DNA of 64,000 nt from Ancylothrix sp. D3o. GTDB lineage: Bacteria; Cyanobacteriota; Cyanobacteriia; Cyanobacteriales; Oscillatoriaceae. A model generated the notes under the pieces. That model did no database searches, was not told the DNA's origin, and worked only from the letters and a program-made list of their open reading frames with translations. Below are positions 10,542 to 19,910 of this stretch, piece after piece (the stretch's first letter is position 1; each line of letters starts with the position of its first letter). The DNA lies in contig NZ_JAMXEX010000005.1 in assembly GCF_025370775.1 (NCBI RefSeq), positions 1 through 64,000 on the forward strand, given 5' to 3'. Both the position numbers and the translations under genes were made by a program.

Positions 10542-12392
10542 TTACTGTGGTATCAAACCTAACTGCAACGGTTTAACCGGCAAAACTATCTCAAACTCTG
10601 TACCCACACCAACCTGGGAAAAAACACTAATTTGACCACCATGTTTTTCCACAATTTGGTAACAAATAGAAAGCCCCAAACCCGTCCCACTCCCCACCGG
10701 CTTTGTCGTAAAAAACGGATCAAAAATTTTCTCTTTAATTTCCGCAGAAATTCCCACACCCCGATCAGCAATTCGTACCTTTACCACCTCATTTTCAGCC
10801 TCTTTCTTTTCTAACTCCGTAGAAATTGTAATAACTTTTTTCGCCACCTGCTCTTCCATAGCATCAATAGCATTAACCAGAATATTCATAAAAACTTGAT
10901 TTAACAGCGCTGGGTAACACTCAACTAAAGGCAAATCCTGATAAAGCTTTTTCACTTCCACATTCTTAGCCATCAGCCGGTTATTTAAAATAAGCAGCGT
11001 ACTTTCTATCCCCTCATGCAAATCAACAGCTTTAAAATCCGACTCATCCAGGCGAGAAAAATTTCGCAGCGACAGTATAAGCTGGCGAATACGTTCCGCA
11101 CCATTTTTCATCGAATAAATAATCTTCGGCAAATCTTCTCGGATAAAATCTAAATCCGTAGCCTCAAGCTCCCCTTCAATTTCTGGCCCTGGTTGTGGAT
11201 AGTATTTTTGGTAAAGATTCACCAACCGCAGTAAATCTTCCGCATAATTTTCTGCATATTCCAAATTGCCATAAATAAAACTCACCGGATTATTAATTTC
11301 ATGGGCAAGTCCCGCCACCATTTGACCCAAAGAAGACATTTTCTCAGCCTGAATTAGTTGCGCCTGCGCTTGTTTCAACTCCTGCGTATAAATAGCAACC
11401 CACTCAATTAACTGATTCAACGAACTTGCCAACACCCCCACTTCATCATCACTACTCACCGGCACTCGTAACTGAAAATTAGCCTCCTCACTCACCTGTT
11501 GAGCAAGTTTTGTCGCCGTTTCTAAAGGACGAGCAATCGCATGACTTGTATAAACCGCCATCAGCGCAGCCGTCGCCGTAGAAGCAAACAAACTACCAAT
11601 TAAAATCAAAGTTCCCAGCCATTCAGCTTCTCGGTAATCCTGTAATTCTTCTTGTGTTTCCGCCTCAAAAGATTGAACCAAACTAGAAAATTTTTCCGAA
11701 ACTGCCGTAAACTTTAGCGACTCCTGACTTTTACTAAACTCAATCAAAAACTGCCGCGCCGTTATCAAATCTTCTTTATTCAAACTTTCCGGCTCGGAAT
11801 CCTTGAACACTTTATAAACTTCTTCTTGGTAATTCGCAACTACATCTTTATAATTCACCAGCAATGCTGTCAGTTCTTTAGCATTTCTTTGATGATGAGA
11901 ATTATCTAATAAATTATAGTCTTTTTCGCAGAACTTTTGGGTTTTATATAATAAATTTTCCGTCTTTAAATTGGCATCAAAAAAATTAAAATAATAAACT
12001 CTCAAATTAGGACTATCCGGCGGCAAAGAAATAATTTTTTGGTGATATGTTTGCGCTTGAATCATCGCCCTTTGCAAATCATTTAAAAGAGCCGTTGCTT
12101 CCTGCGATTTACCCAATTGTGTCATCGCCAAATGTTTACTATAGCCTTCCACAAGCCGGCCCGTCAAAGTTCCCAAAACCGCAATACTCAAAGCCAGGGC
12201 ATAACCATAGCCAATTTTTTCCCGAATACTCAACCGACTCAAAATTGATTTTAGCCAAAACTTAAAGCCCCATTTTTTGGCAGAACTTTCCCCCCTCTTT
12301 CCCGCCGACAAAAAAGACAAACTTTTGAAACCAAAAATACGCTCTTGACGCTGCATAATTTTTACTCGTGAAACAACCAAATAAAAACCCAT
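10542..12392 (-). CDS. Membrane sensor histidine kinase with HAMP
   Basis: 616 residues; an internal ATG at 12356 ([12 protein letters not shown]) is an alternative start. Two membrane helices ([15 protein letters not shown] near residue 65; [20 protein letters not shown] near 260) flank a helical periplasmic domain of roughly 170 residues, resembling four-helix-bundle sensors. HAMP follows ([14 protein letters not shown]), then directly the phosphoacceptor region with His364 in [12 protein letters not shown], and a HATPase ([23 protein letters not shown]). There is no PAS and no receiver. It is the most upstream of three related kinases transcribed leftward. No partner regulator in the window. 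Confidence 0.87.
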   Translation of the reverse strand: MGFYLVVSRVKIMQRQERIFGFKSLSFLSAGKRGESSAKKWGFKFWLKSILSRLSIREKIGYGYALALSIAVLGTLTGRLVEGYSKHLAMTQLGKSQEATALLNDLQRAMIQAQTYHQKIISLPPDSPNLRVYYFNFFDANLKTENLLYKTQKFCEKDYNLLDNSHHQRNAKELTALLVNYKDVVANYQEEVYKVFKDSEPESLNKEDLITARQFLIEFSKSQESLKFTAVSEKFSSLVQSFEAETQEELQDYREAEWLGTLILIGSLFASTATAALMAVYTSHAIARPLETATKLAQQVSEEANFQLRVPVSSDDEVGVLASSLNQLIEWVAIYTQELKQAQAQLIQAEKMSSLGQMVAGLAHEINNPVSFIYGNLEYAENYAEDLLRLVNLYQKYYPQPGPEIEGELEATDLDFIREDLPKIIYSMKNGAERIRQLILSLRNFSRLDESDFKAVDLHEGIESTLLILNNRLMAKNVEVKKLYQDLPLVECYPALLNQVFMNILVNAIDAMEEQVAKKVITISTELEKKEAENEVVKVRIADRGVGISAEIKEKIFDPFFTTKPVGSGTGLGLSICYQIVEKHGGQISVFSQVGVGTEFEIVLPVKPLQLGLIPQ

Positions 12393-12841
12393 TAACTTAT
12401 AATATCATTCTGCCCCACAAAGGCATCCTCAAAAATCCTACCCTCCATATTATCTCCCCAAACTGCTCAACCAAACAAAAAACCTCTCATCGTTTCTTCA
12501 ACTTCAACAAGCGCTTACAACCCCAAAATCAAAACCTTACACCCTAAAAATTAAACTTTAACAAAAACAACACATCCCCGCCAACCCCTTTTTAAAAAAG
12601 CTTTTCCCCAAAAATAAAATCAGACACTTAAAAATACAGAATTTACCCCCGCCGCATCAAAAAACCGTAATTGGAAAAATTACCCGGTTTATTGCCTTGC
12701 TCCTCAAATAATCATCCCTATCAAAACCAAGCATTGCCTTTAGCCAAAAGACAATTTAAAATCAAAAACCGGCCCCCACTCCCAAAAAAACACCACCCAT
12801 CATAAGCTGGATCAAACATACCCACCCAACACCCGAATATT
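12393..12841. other. Intergenic region, no gene seen
   Basis: 449 bp between divergent genes. A long minus-strand frame reaches into it from inside trpD but looks like a composition shadow. A small imperfect hairpin (AAACCGTAAT / ATTACCCGGTTT) lies at 12661-12690; no gene ends there, so its role is unclear. Confidence 0.45.
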
Positions 12842-13909
12842 ATGCTTCCAAGCGCCACCCCAACAACAGAGACACCCCTCCAAACCGACAACTGGCCCAG
12901 TTTATTGCAACAAATCCTCAACCGGCAACCCCTCAGCCGAGAGCAAGCCGCACAACTCATGCAAGGCTGGTTAAACCAACAAATACCCGATCCCCTCTCA
13001 GGAGCCATACTCGCCGCCCTGCAAGCAAAAGGCATAACAGCCCAAGAACTAGCAGGCATGGCCCAAATCTTACAAGCCCAAACCCATCCCCAAAACATAC
13101 CTAATTTCAACACCATCATCGACACCTGTGGCACCGGCGGAGACGGCGCATCCACCTTCAACATCTCCACCGCCGTCGCCTTTGTTGCAGCCGCCGCCGG
13201 AGTCAGAGTAGCCAAACACGGCAACCGTTCAGCCTCCAGTCGAGTAGGCAGCGCAGACGTCCTCGAAGCCCTCGGCATCCACCTCAACGCCCCCGCCGAA
13301 AAAGTAGAAGCCGCCCTATCCCAAGTCGGAGTCACCTTTTTGTTTGCCCCTGGCTGGCATCCCGCCCTCAAAGTAGTTGCCCCCCTGCGTCGCACCCTCG
13401 GCATCCGAACCATTTTCAACCTCCTAGGGCCCCTCGTCAACCCCCTGCGGCCCACCGGCCAAGTCATCGGCGTAAGTGATCCCAACCTCGTCCCCACCAT
13501 CGCCGAAGCCCTCGCCCAACTCGGAACCCAACAAGCCATCGTCGTACACGGACGCGAAAAACTCGACGAAGCCGGTTTAGGAGACATCTCCGACTTAGCC
13601 ATCTTAAACAGCGGTCAAGTTCACCTCGACACCCTCAACCCCAGCGAATTAAACTTAACCCCCGCCCCCATCAGCACCTTGAGCGGCGGAGATGTCCAAG
13701 AAAACGCCAAAATTTTGCAAAACATCCTCCAAGGAAAAGGCACTCAAGCCCAAATGGATGTTGTCGCCCTCAACGCCTCCCTCGCCCTTCAAGTTGCCGG
13801 CACCATCCCCCTCAAAAATCACAGTGCCGGCATCACCCTTGCTAAAGACATCCTCCAAAGCGGTGCCGGTTGGTCAAAACTCCAACAACTCGTTCGATTT
13901 CTTTCTTAA
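12842..13909 (+). CDS. trpD: Anthranilate phosphoribosyltransferase
   Basis: 355 residues, the normal length. The PRPP-binding glycine loop [14 protein letters not shown] and the anthranilate-site segment [18 protein letters not shown] are both intact, as are [10 protein letters not shown] and [15 protein letters not shown]. The enzyme transfers phosphoribose from PRPP to anthranilate, the second step of the tryptophan branch, in the cytoplasm. It stands alone, as trp genes usually do in cyanobacteria. The coding strand is strikingly rich in C and A. Upstream it faces a kinase gene; downstream it converges on a secreted protease. Confidence 0.97.
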   Translation: MLPSATPTTETPLQTDNWPSLLQQILNRQPLSREQAAQLMQGWLNQQIPDPLSGAILAALQAKGITAQELAGMAQILQAQTHPQNIPNFNTIIDTCGTGGDGASTFNISTAVAFVAAAAGVRVAKHGNRSASSRVGSADVLEALGIHLNAPAEKVEAALSQVGVTFLFAPGWHPALKVVAPLRRTLGIRTIFNLLGPLVNPLRPTGQVIGVSDPNLVPTIAEALAQLGTQQAIVVHGREKLDEAGLGDISDLAILNSGQVHLDTLNPSELNLTPAPISTLSGGDVQENAKILQNILQGKGTQAQMDVVALNASLALQVAGTIPLKNHSAGITLAKDILQSGAGWSKLQQLVRFLS

Positions 13910-13954
13910 ACAATTCCTAACCTTGAATTAGGAAAAAGGGAAACCAATAAATAT

Positions 13955-13989
13955 CCCCCCTCGTTTGCAGGGGGGTTGCCGCATTTTTT
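13955..13989 (+). terminator. Hairpin terminator after trpD
   Basis: Six C residues pair with six G residues across a 9-nt loop, followed a few bases later by a T run. It lies between the convergent trpD and protease genes. A weaker hairpin (TTCCTAA/TTAGGAA) precedes it at about 13914-13933. Confidence 0.55.
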
Positions 13990-14027
13990 CCCAAATTTTC
14001 TAATTCCCTGCTTCCTTATTTCCTAGA

Positions 14028-14573
14028 TCATTGTGAACGCAACTCCACCACATCTTTTTTAATCGTCACATCATAACCCCCAAAAAAATTTTGTCCCAAA
14101 AGTGGCACCGAACCAATCGAAACTTGCACATTGCTTGCCACCGCACCACCCACATTTATTTGAGAAACCCGCCCCGTCGGAAACTCCACAAAATCACCGC
14201 TTGCCACTTGCGCTCGAATTTTGCCATCCGCCACCACCCCTAAACTGTTTGCCATTGCCTCCGTAATCTTTGTAATCGAAGCGCCGGTATCCAACAACAT
14301 CTCAAATTTTTGTTTGCCATTAAACGTTACATCAATCACAGGAATTCCCCCATCGCGCCGTTTAATTGGTACTTGAAAAACACCCGTTTTTGTCGAGTTA
14401 TTTGTTGTCGGAATTGGAGCCGGTGCAGCTTCAGGACAAAGCGACGGTAAACTCACCACTCTGCCATTGCGATCAACAAAAAAACATCCTTGATATTCTT
14501 GAGTCATCGCTGCCGGTTGCCATCCCATCACCACCGCAGCCATCATCACAGAAAAACTTATTATTTTTCGCAT
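14028..14573 (-). CDS. Secreted retropepsin-like aspartic protease
   Basis: 181 residues from the ATG at 14573 (MRKIISFSVMMAAVV), chosen because it begins a signal peptide and is preceded by an AAAGG ribosome site; the frame is open 14 codons further up. After cleavage (around MTQ-EY) comes a short linker and a clan AA single-domain aspartic protease: catalytic motif LLDTGASITKI, then VSIGSVPLLGQNFFGGYDV. Such enzymes act as dimers because each chain gives one Asp. The next gene upstream encodes a larger paralogue with the same order of motifs, so the two are a tandem pair. Substrate unknown; location is periplasmic or outside. Confidence 0.8.
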   Translation of the reverse strand: MRKIISFSVMMAAVVMGWQPAAMTQEYQGCFFVDRNGRVVSLPSLCPEAAPAPIPTTNNSTKTGVFQVPIKRRDGGIPVIDVTFNGKQKFEMLLDTGASITKITEAMANSLGVVADGKIRAQVASGDFVEFPTGRVSQINVGGAVASNVQVSIGSVPLLGQNFFGGYDVTIKKDVVELRSQ

Positions 14574-14617
14574 AAAAATTACCTTTCTTGATAAATATAT
14601 CCCCCTCCCCCACAACC

Positions 14618-15574
14618 CTAAATCGGGCGAAATTCCACCACACTTTCTTTTAAAGTCAATTCATACTGACTAAAAAAGTCTTGCCCCAACAAACCTATTT
14701 CAAGCTGTGTTGCAATCGCCACCGTTACATTTTGAATACTCGCTCCTCCCACCTCAATACTTCTTACCTTACCGATGGGAAATTGCACAGCTTGATCGCT
14801 GGGAGTAGAAGCCACAATTACTCCTTCCGGCACCACATTTAAAGCCGATGCCATTGCTTTAGTAATAACTGTACCACTCGCGCCGGTATCCAAAATCATC
14901 TCAAACGTTTGCTGATTATTAAAAGTTACATCAATCACAGCCGTTCCCCCCGCACGCCTTTTAATTGGCACCTGAATTACATCCCCACTACTTCCCCTTA
15001 CCGGCGATACCCCCGGACTCGCCCCAGACGCATCCGACGCATTAGAATTAGAATTCGCCCCCACCACCGGCCCAGAATTTCCACTCGCCACCCGCACCGA
15101 CTCCGGTTTTTTTGCCACCCCTGCTTTAATCGCTTGTTGTTTCGCAATCGTGGCATTTCGCTGATATTCTTTGATTTTCCCTTGCCCTGCTTTATATTGA
15201 CTGCTAGATGCAGGTAAACTTTTTAACAATGCAATCGCTTCGCTCCACCGGCTTTCCACCAATTTCCAATCATCGACAGATGCAGCCGACTGAGAAATAG
15301 AAGCCGCACTATACGCTTTATCTAAAGCAAATTGATAAGTTTTTTCCCCAGTTGGATCATTATTGACCAAACTAGCCGGCTGCTGAGGCGTAGGTTTAGG
15401 AGCAGTTGGTTTTGCTTGAGCCGGTAACACAGAAGCCGGAGTGCTGGGTGCAGTTGGGGTATTATTACTGCTTGGATTCTCCGCCATCATGCCGGTATTG
15501 CAGCCCCCAATTCCCAAAGCCAAACCGGCTCCTAGAAACGTCATTGATGCACCAATTTTAAAAATTTTAAACAT
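14618..15574 (-). CDS. Lipoprotein with retropepsin-like aspartic protease domain
   Basis: 318 residues from the ATG at 15574 (MFKIFKIGASMTFLG); the longer frame adds 27 residues that hide the signal. The lipobox is LGIGGC, so it is a lipid-anchored envelope protein. A Pro/Ala/Thr-rich linker is followed by a helical segment (about 70-150, with WKLVESRWSEAIALLKSL) and, at the C-terminus, a clan AA protease domain with MILDTGASGTVITKAM and IGLLGQDFFSQYEL. The last residues (ESVVEFRPI) mirror the end of the downstream paralogue (KDVVELRSQ). The two genes are 44 bp apart and probably co-transcribed. The catalytic Asp-Thr-Gly is intact. Confidence 0.82.
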   Translation of the reverse strand: MFKIFKIGASMTFLGAGLALGIGGCNTGMMAENPSSNNTPTAPSTPASVLPAQAKPTAPKPTPQQPASLVNNDPTGEKTYQFALDKAYSAASISQSAASVDDWKLVESRWSEAIALLKSLPASSSQYKAGQGKIKEYQRNATIAKQQAIKAGVAKKPESVRVASGNSGPVVGANSNSNASDASGASPGVSPVRGSSGDVIQVPIKRRAGGTAVIDVTFNNQQTFEMILDTGASGTVITKAMASALNVVPEGVIVASTPSDQAVQFPIGKVRSIEVGGASIQNVTVAIATQLEIGLLGQDFFSQYELTLKESVVEFRPI

Positions 15575-16376
15575 GAAAAAAATCGGGCGAGTGTGTGCGA
15601 ACGCCAATTCAGCGCGAGTTGGGAATTCTCCAGAAAGGCCATCCAAGAACCTCATCGTTAAAGTGAGGCATAAAAAATACGCAACAAATTAAAGGCTTTC
15701 CAGGCTTTTTTCACCTTCTCAGGCTTATATTTTTACATATTTTATTTACTTGTGCAGTTATTTTCACAGATATTGAGATTGTATTTTGCCACTGCTTGGA
15801 GCTACAGAAGTTTTATCAAATAAATCGCCCTTCCCTCAGACCAGACGCCCAGCCCCCAAAGAGTTTTGCAATTTGGCAGTTGCAATATTTTATAAATTCT
15901 TTACATTCCCCTGGAAATTCAAGGAATTTTTAAAGAATTGATAAAGCCAGACAGCAACACCGATCCGCGATGATAGCATAGAAGCGGAAACAAGGCAAAA
16001 GCTTGATAAAAACGCTTAATTTACTTCACACCCCCTCAAAAAATTTTTCACGCAACCAAACTGAACTTTAGGCCAGACAGCGCCAAAGAAGGCGTGATCG
16101 TAAACAGCCAGTTAAAAAAAGTGAAACCCAGGGGCGAAAGTCATTTAGCGCTCATCGATCAAGAAACCCGAAACCACAGAGTGAGAAATTAGGGTGCAAA
16201 AGGCTCCAAATAAAATTTAAAAATTGTCCGCCATCTTTTCACTCTAGCGGGCAAAAAAAATTAAAAAGCATCAGAAACGAAACCTTGTTAGAGCCTCTAA
16301 AAATCGGTTTTGTTAGGACAACCAAAAAACCAGCCAAAGTATAAAACTGGTTCAAAATTTCCAAGGAGAAATACTT
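15575..16376. other. Long intergenic region before the PEP-CTERM gene
   Basis: About 800 bp without a credible gene. It holds two copies of a motif GCCAGACAGC (about 15954 and 16072), several small hairpins (for example GTCCGC pairing with GCGGGC around 16228-16255, and AACCAG with CTGGTT near 16329-16352) and a clear ribosome site AAGGAGA just before the ATG at 16377. A long structured leader or a small RNA is possible; I could not match a known riboswitch. Confidence 0.4.
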
Positions 16377-17219
16377 ATGTTTACCCTTCATGGTTATAAA
16401 AAATACGCCTCCTGTCTTTCTGGGGGACTGCTGAGTATAAGTTTAATTTTTAGTAGCAGTCAACAAGCAACAGCCGCAACCTTCAGCAAATCTTGGGATG
16501 GAGAACAAAACTCCCTCCAAAATTTGTTAAATAACATCACCCTTAGCGGCCCGCAAATCAACACAGAAAAAGCACAGACAAACTATCAAACTTTCACCAA
16601 CACAGCCAGCGGCATCTCAGCCGGCACATTCATGTTTGAAGTAGCAGGCATGGCAAATTCAAACAAACTTGGAATTTACAACCGAGGAAATCCTAATCAA
16701 AGAATACAACTTTTTGACGGAGCAAACAGCCCCGGAGCCGGTACCACAATCACATTTTTAGAAAGCGGAATCAACGTAATCACCCAACAATTTAATCCCA
16801 CAACCGGCAGACCCCAAAACAGCCCAAGCCCAACAATTAACTATTATGAAGGGCAAAATTGGAACGAATTTGGCTATTATATTCAAACCGGCCAAGGAAA
16901 CATTTTTTACACCCAAAACAATCTCAACCCTGGTGGAAAACAACAAGCCGTAGTTTATCGAGGAAACAACCAAACCCAACTCCAACTAGCAGGCCGGCAA
17001 AAAGGCATATTTACAGACAATGAATACATCATTGCCTTTGAAGACAGACTATTAGGAGACATCGCTGGAGTTAGTAGTGATTGGGACTATAACGATTTAG
17101 TAGTAATGGTTGAATCCATAGAACCTACCAGCGTACCCGAACCCGCCAGCTTAGTAGGATTAACAGCCATTGCCGGAATGTTAGGATTAACCGGCCGGCG
17201 AATTCAGAACAAATCCTGA
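16377..17219 (+). CDS. PEP-CTERM surface protein with DUF4114-like domain
   Basis: 280 residues. An N-terminal signal peptide (core LSGGLLSISLIFSSS, cleavage after QQATA-A) is followed by a domain ending in the DUF4114 pattern YIIAFEDRLLGDIAGVSSDWDYNDLVVMVE, and then the C-terminal sorting signal VPEPASLVGLTAIAGMLG with a terminal RR. PEP-CTERM proteins are recognised by exosortase at the membrane, cleaved at the PEP and usually delivered to the outer surface or extracellular matrix. No exosortase gene lies in this window. The ribosome site AAGGAGA is 7 bases from the start. Exact role unknown; acidic WDYND resembles a calcium-binding loop. Confidence 0.88.
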   Translation: MFTLHGYKKYASCLSGGLLSISLIFSSSQQATAATFSKSWDGEQNSLQNLLNNITLSGPQINTEKAQTNYQTFTNTASGISAGTFMFEVAGMANSNKLGIYNRGNPNQRIQLFDGANSPGAGTTITFLESGINVITQQFNPTTGRPQNSPSPTINYYEGQNWNEFGYYIQTGQGNIFYTQNNLNPGGKQQAVVYRGNNQTQLQLAGRQKGIFTDNEYIIAFEDRLLGDIAGVSSDWDYNDLVVMVESIEPTSVPEPASLVGLTAIAGMLGLTGRRIQNKS

Positions 17220-17408
17220 ATCATCTAAAAACTCGCCAAAAACAAGCTAACAAATAGCCGCCACCGATGACTATTGGTGGCTGCCAAGTTTCCTGACAAA
17301 AAAACCGTGCGAGCAAGAGCCGGCAATTCCAACAAAAACGGAATATCACCCCAGATCAACTCATGGGATAATACCTTACGCCAGTGAAACTTAAATATTG
17401 ACTACTTT

Positions 17409-18572
17409 ATGCCGCACTCTGCTGCTCAACCGGCCCTACTAATCCTCATAGATGGCACCGCATATCACGGATGGTCCTTTGGAGCCACCGGCACCACCGT
17501 CGGTGAAGTTGTATTCAACACCGGCATGACCGGCTATCAAGAAGTTTTGACCGATCCCAGCTACTGTGGTCAAATCGTCACCTTCACCTATCCAGAACTC
17601 GGAAACACCGGCATCAACCCCGAAGACGAAGAATCAAGCCACCCCCAAGTACGCGGAGCAATTGCCCGCAACATCTGCAAAAGACCTAGCAACTGGCGCA
17701 GCACAACCAGCCTACCAGACTACCTCAAAAAAAATAACATCATCGGAATCTATGGCATAGACACCCGCGCCCTCACCCGCAAAATCCGCTCAGTCGGAGC
17801 CATGAATGGAGCCATCTCCACCGAAATTTTAGATCCAGCAGAACTACTCAACACAGTTCGGCAAGCCCCCGACATGACGGGCTTAAACCTCGTTCCCCAA
17901 GTCTCCACCCCCGAAACCTACGAATGGAATGAACCCACAACCAGCCTGTGGGAATTCAGCGAAAGCGCCCAAGAAAAAAACAGCGAACAATTTACAGTAG
18001 TCGCCATCGACTTCGGCATCAAACGCAACATCCTGCGACGACTCGCCAGCTATGGATGCCGGCTGATCGTCGTCCCCGCCAACACCCCGCCCGAAGAAAT
18101 ACTCAAACACAACCCAGACGGAATCTTCCTCTCCAACGGCCCAGGCGACCCGTCAGCCGTTACCGAAGGCATCGCCACCGTCAAAGCCTTACTAGAAAGC
18201 AACAAACCCATGTTTGGCATTTGCCTGGGGCATCAAATTCTCGGACTCTCCCTTGGAGCAGACACCTTCAAACTCAAATTCGGGCATCGAGGCTTAAACC
18301 AACCAGCCGGCTTGCGGCAACGCATCGAAATCACCAGCCAAAATCACGGCTTCGCCATCAACCCCGACACCCTAGCCCCAGAAGTAGAAATCACCCACCT
18401 CAACCTCAACGACCGAACCGTAGCCGGAATGCGCCACCGGGAGCTACCCTTATTTTCCGTACAATACCACCCCGAAGCCAGCCCCGGCCCCCACGATGCC
18501 GACTATATTTTCGAGCAATTTGTAGAAGCCATGCGCTCAGCCCGCGCCCAAACCAGCACAACCGTCAACTAG
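17409..18572 (+). CDS. carA: Carbamoyl-phosphate synthase small subunit
   Basis: 387 residues, full length. The N-terminal CarA domain reads [17 protein letters not shown] and [20 protein letters not shown]; the C-terminal class I glutamine amidotransferase has the nucleophile Cys272 in [14 protein letters not shown] and the His/Glu pair in [13 protein letters not shown]. It splits glutamine and passes ammonia to CarB, giving carbamoyl phosphate for arginine and pyrimidine synthesis. carB is not adjacent, which is common in cyanobacteria. The coding strand is C/A-rich like trpD. A small hairpin without T tract (TTCGGGT/ACCCGAA) follows the stop. Confidence 0.97.
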   Translation: MPHSAAQPALLILIDGTAYHGWSFGATGTTVGEVVFNTGMTGYQEVLTDPSYCGQIVTFTYPELGNTGINPEDEESSHPQVRGAIARNICKRPSNWRSTTSLPDYLKKNNIIGIYGIDTRALTRKIRSVGAMNGAISTEILDPAELLNTVRQAPDMTGLNLVPQVSTPETYEWNEPTTSLWEFSESAQEKNSEQFTVVAIDFGIKRNILRRLASYGCRLIVVPANTPPEEILKHNPDGIFLSNGPGDPSAVTEGIATVKALLESNKPMFGICLGHQILGLSLGADTFKLKFGHRGLNQPAGLRQRIEITSQNHGFAINPDTLAPEVEITHLNLNDRTVAGMRHRELPLFSVQYHPEASPGPHDADYIFEQFVEAMRSARAQTSTTVN

Positions 18573-18667
18573 CCCTTCGGGTGGCCCTCTACCCGAAACC
18601 GCAGAAAGTGTAGACAAGTACCTGGAAAGCAACTATACTAAAGCCTCGATTTGAGCAAAATGCAGCT

Positions 18668-18681
18668 AGGAGGGAGCTATT
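18668..18681 (+). promoter_or_regulatory. Strong ribosome site followed by an ATT start
   Basis: AGGAGG at 18668-18673 is followed by five bases and ATT at 18679. An in-frame TAG at 18667-18669 closes the frame upstream, and no ATG, GTG or TTG occurs in this frame until 18841, inside the STAS domain. The position decides the start of the next gene. Confidence 0.65.
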
Positions 18682-19050
18682 GCTGAGCCACTCACCCTAA
18701 CGGTTAGCCTCAGAGGCACCCGCGAAGTTAGGGAAAACCTACAGTTATTCCGCCTCACCGGATTACTTGATGCCTTTTCGGAAGCCACCTTTCGCAGAGT
18801 CATCGGCAAATGTATTGAAGACGGGCCAAAGCATATCGTTTTGGATCTCTCACAGATAGATTTTGTTGACAGTTCCGGTTTGGGCGCTCTGGTGCAGATC
18901 GTCAAAACAGCCCAAACCGAAGGCGGCTCTTTACAAATTGTCACCAATGCCCGTGTCACACAAACGGTTAAGCTTGTTCGTTTAGAGAAATTTCTCTCGT
19001 TGCAGCCCTCCGTCGAGGAAGCGCTCAACAACATTCAGCCGTCTAGTTAG
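18679..19050 (+). CDS. STAS-domain anti-sigma factor antagonist
   Basis: 123 residues if translation starts at the ATT at 18679, giving AEPLTLTVSLRGTREVREN as the N-terminus. The STAS core includes FRLTGLLDAFSEATF, HIVLDLSQIDFVDSSGLGAL (the SSGLG loop carries the Ser that a partner kinase normally phosphorylates) and GSLQIVTNARVTQTVKL. Such proteins bind anti-sigma or other switch kinases in partner-switching control. The conventional start, TTG 18841, would cut off half of the domain and cannot be right. I recall cyanobacterial homologues with the same N-terminal sequence beginning just before TLTVSL. No partner kinase or phosphatase gene is adjacent. A strong terminator follows. Confidence 0.82.
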   Translation: MAEPLTLTVSLRGTREVRENLQLFRLTGLLDAFSEATFRRVIGKCIEDGPKHIVLDLSQIDFVDSSGLGALVQIVKTAQTEGGSLQIVTNARVTQTVKLVRLEKFLSLQPSVEEALNNIQPSS

Positions 19051-19066
19051 CCGACAAAACCACTCG

Positions 19067-19105
19067 CAAGCTATCCAGTTTTTTTTTGCTGGATAGCTTG
19101 TTTCT
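19067..19105 (+). terminator. Strong hairpin terminator
   Basis: Perfect 12-bp stem CAAGCTATCCAG/CTGGATAGCTTG with a T-rich 10-nt loop and a TTTCTT tail, 16 bases after the STAS gene stop. Confidence 0.85.
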
Positions 19106-19170
19106 TGCCAGGGCATCACCCCATCACAACATATAATTAGAAAGACAGAAACAAAAAATTCTTGTCCCAG

Positions 19171-19209
19171 TGTCAATTGACCATCGTCAATTGTCAATTG
19201 TCATTTGTG
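19171..19209. repeat. Short tandem TCAATTG-type repeat
   Basis: GTCAATTG occurs three times with GACCATC between, then GTCATTTG. Short heptamer-like repeats of this kind are widespread in filamentous cyanobacterial intergenic DNA; a related one is at 40831-40860. Confidence 0.5.
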
Positions 19210-19316
19210 GCAAACAACCACCGTCAGACTTGACAACGCCCAACGGCAGGCAAACTATATCAACCATTCCCGCCTCCCCACCCCCACCCAATTCCCAGTC
19301 GCCCCCCTTAGCCCGG

Positions 19317-19781
19317 ATGATCCTATCTACGCTTGATGAAAACCCCGCCGACGAAAGTGTAGTAACCACAGCGTTGAGTCCGTTGTTTTCGCCTTGTTTA
19401 TCAGCCTCGCAAATTAAACAACTCTCACCCGCCGCCCTAGCGTATCTCGGTGATGCCGTTTACGAACTGTACATTCGTAGCTTTTATTTGATGCCTCCCA
19501 AGCGATTAAATACTTATCACCAAGAAGTCGTCACCCAAGTACGCGCCGAAACCCAAGCTCAACACCTGCGCTTGCTCGAACCCCACCTCACCCAGGCGGA
19601 ATTAGAGATCCTCAAACGCGGACGCAACGCTACTAAAACCGGCCCGAAACGTCTTCCACCGGCCATTTACCAGCAAGCTACCAGTTTAGAAACCTTAGTT
19701 GGATATCTCTATCTCAGCGATCCCAAACGCTTAACTGAATTATTTGGTTATTTGCAACTCGCTTTCAACCCCAACTCATAA
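19317..19781 (+). CDS. mrnC: Mini-ribonuclease III (MrnC family)
   Basis: 154 residues from the ATG at 19317; the open frame reaches back to 19170 but that stretch is Pro/Ser-rich and begins inside a repeat. The RNase III catalytic domain reads LSPAALAYLGDAVYELYIR (the YLGDAV motif), then a helix with RAETQAQHL and the second acidic helix in ATSLETLVGYLYLSD. There is no double-stranded RNA-binding domain, which is the hallmark of mini-III. In Bacillus it matures 23S rRNA ends; the same role is likely here. It lies upstream of an rRNA methyltransferase, fitting a ribosome-maturation context. Family certain, start less so. Confidence 0.88.
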   Translation: MILSTLDENPADESVVTTALSPLFSPCLSASQIKQLSPAALAYLGDAVYELYIRSFYLMPPKRLNTYHQEVVTQVRAETQAQHLRLLEPHLTQAELEILKRGRNATKTGPKRLPPAIYQQATSLETLVGYLYLSDPKRLTELFGYLQLAFNPNS

Positions 19782-19910
19782 GTCTTTCTGCTTCAAGCCG
19801 CTTGGAATTCTTGCCAGAAGATCATAAAAAACTGCCGGTCTGCCTAAACAAAAACAGCGGCAAAAGTCAATAATAACTGACAAAACTTGATAATTCAGGA
19901 AATCATCACA

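Noticed and set aside
12721-13602. Minus-strand open frame of 293 codons across trpD
   Set aside because: Pro/Arg/Trp-rich low-complexity translation, no family features, and it lies on top of a clear trpD; explained by the C-rich trpD sequence.
16192-16212. GGGTGCAAAAGGCTCC considered as part of a cyclic-di-GMP riboswitch
   Set aside because: The other conserved GEMM blocks and the tetraloop receptor are missing.
16226-16265. Hairpin GTCCGC/GCGGGC followed by an A run considered as a terminator
   Set aside because: The run is A, not T, on the plus strand, and on the minus strand the T run precedes the hairpin.
18666-19034. Minus-strand frame of 122 codons opposite the STAS gene
   Set aside because: Ser/Thr/Arg-rich shadow; the plus-strand STAS domain is unmistakable.
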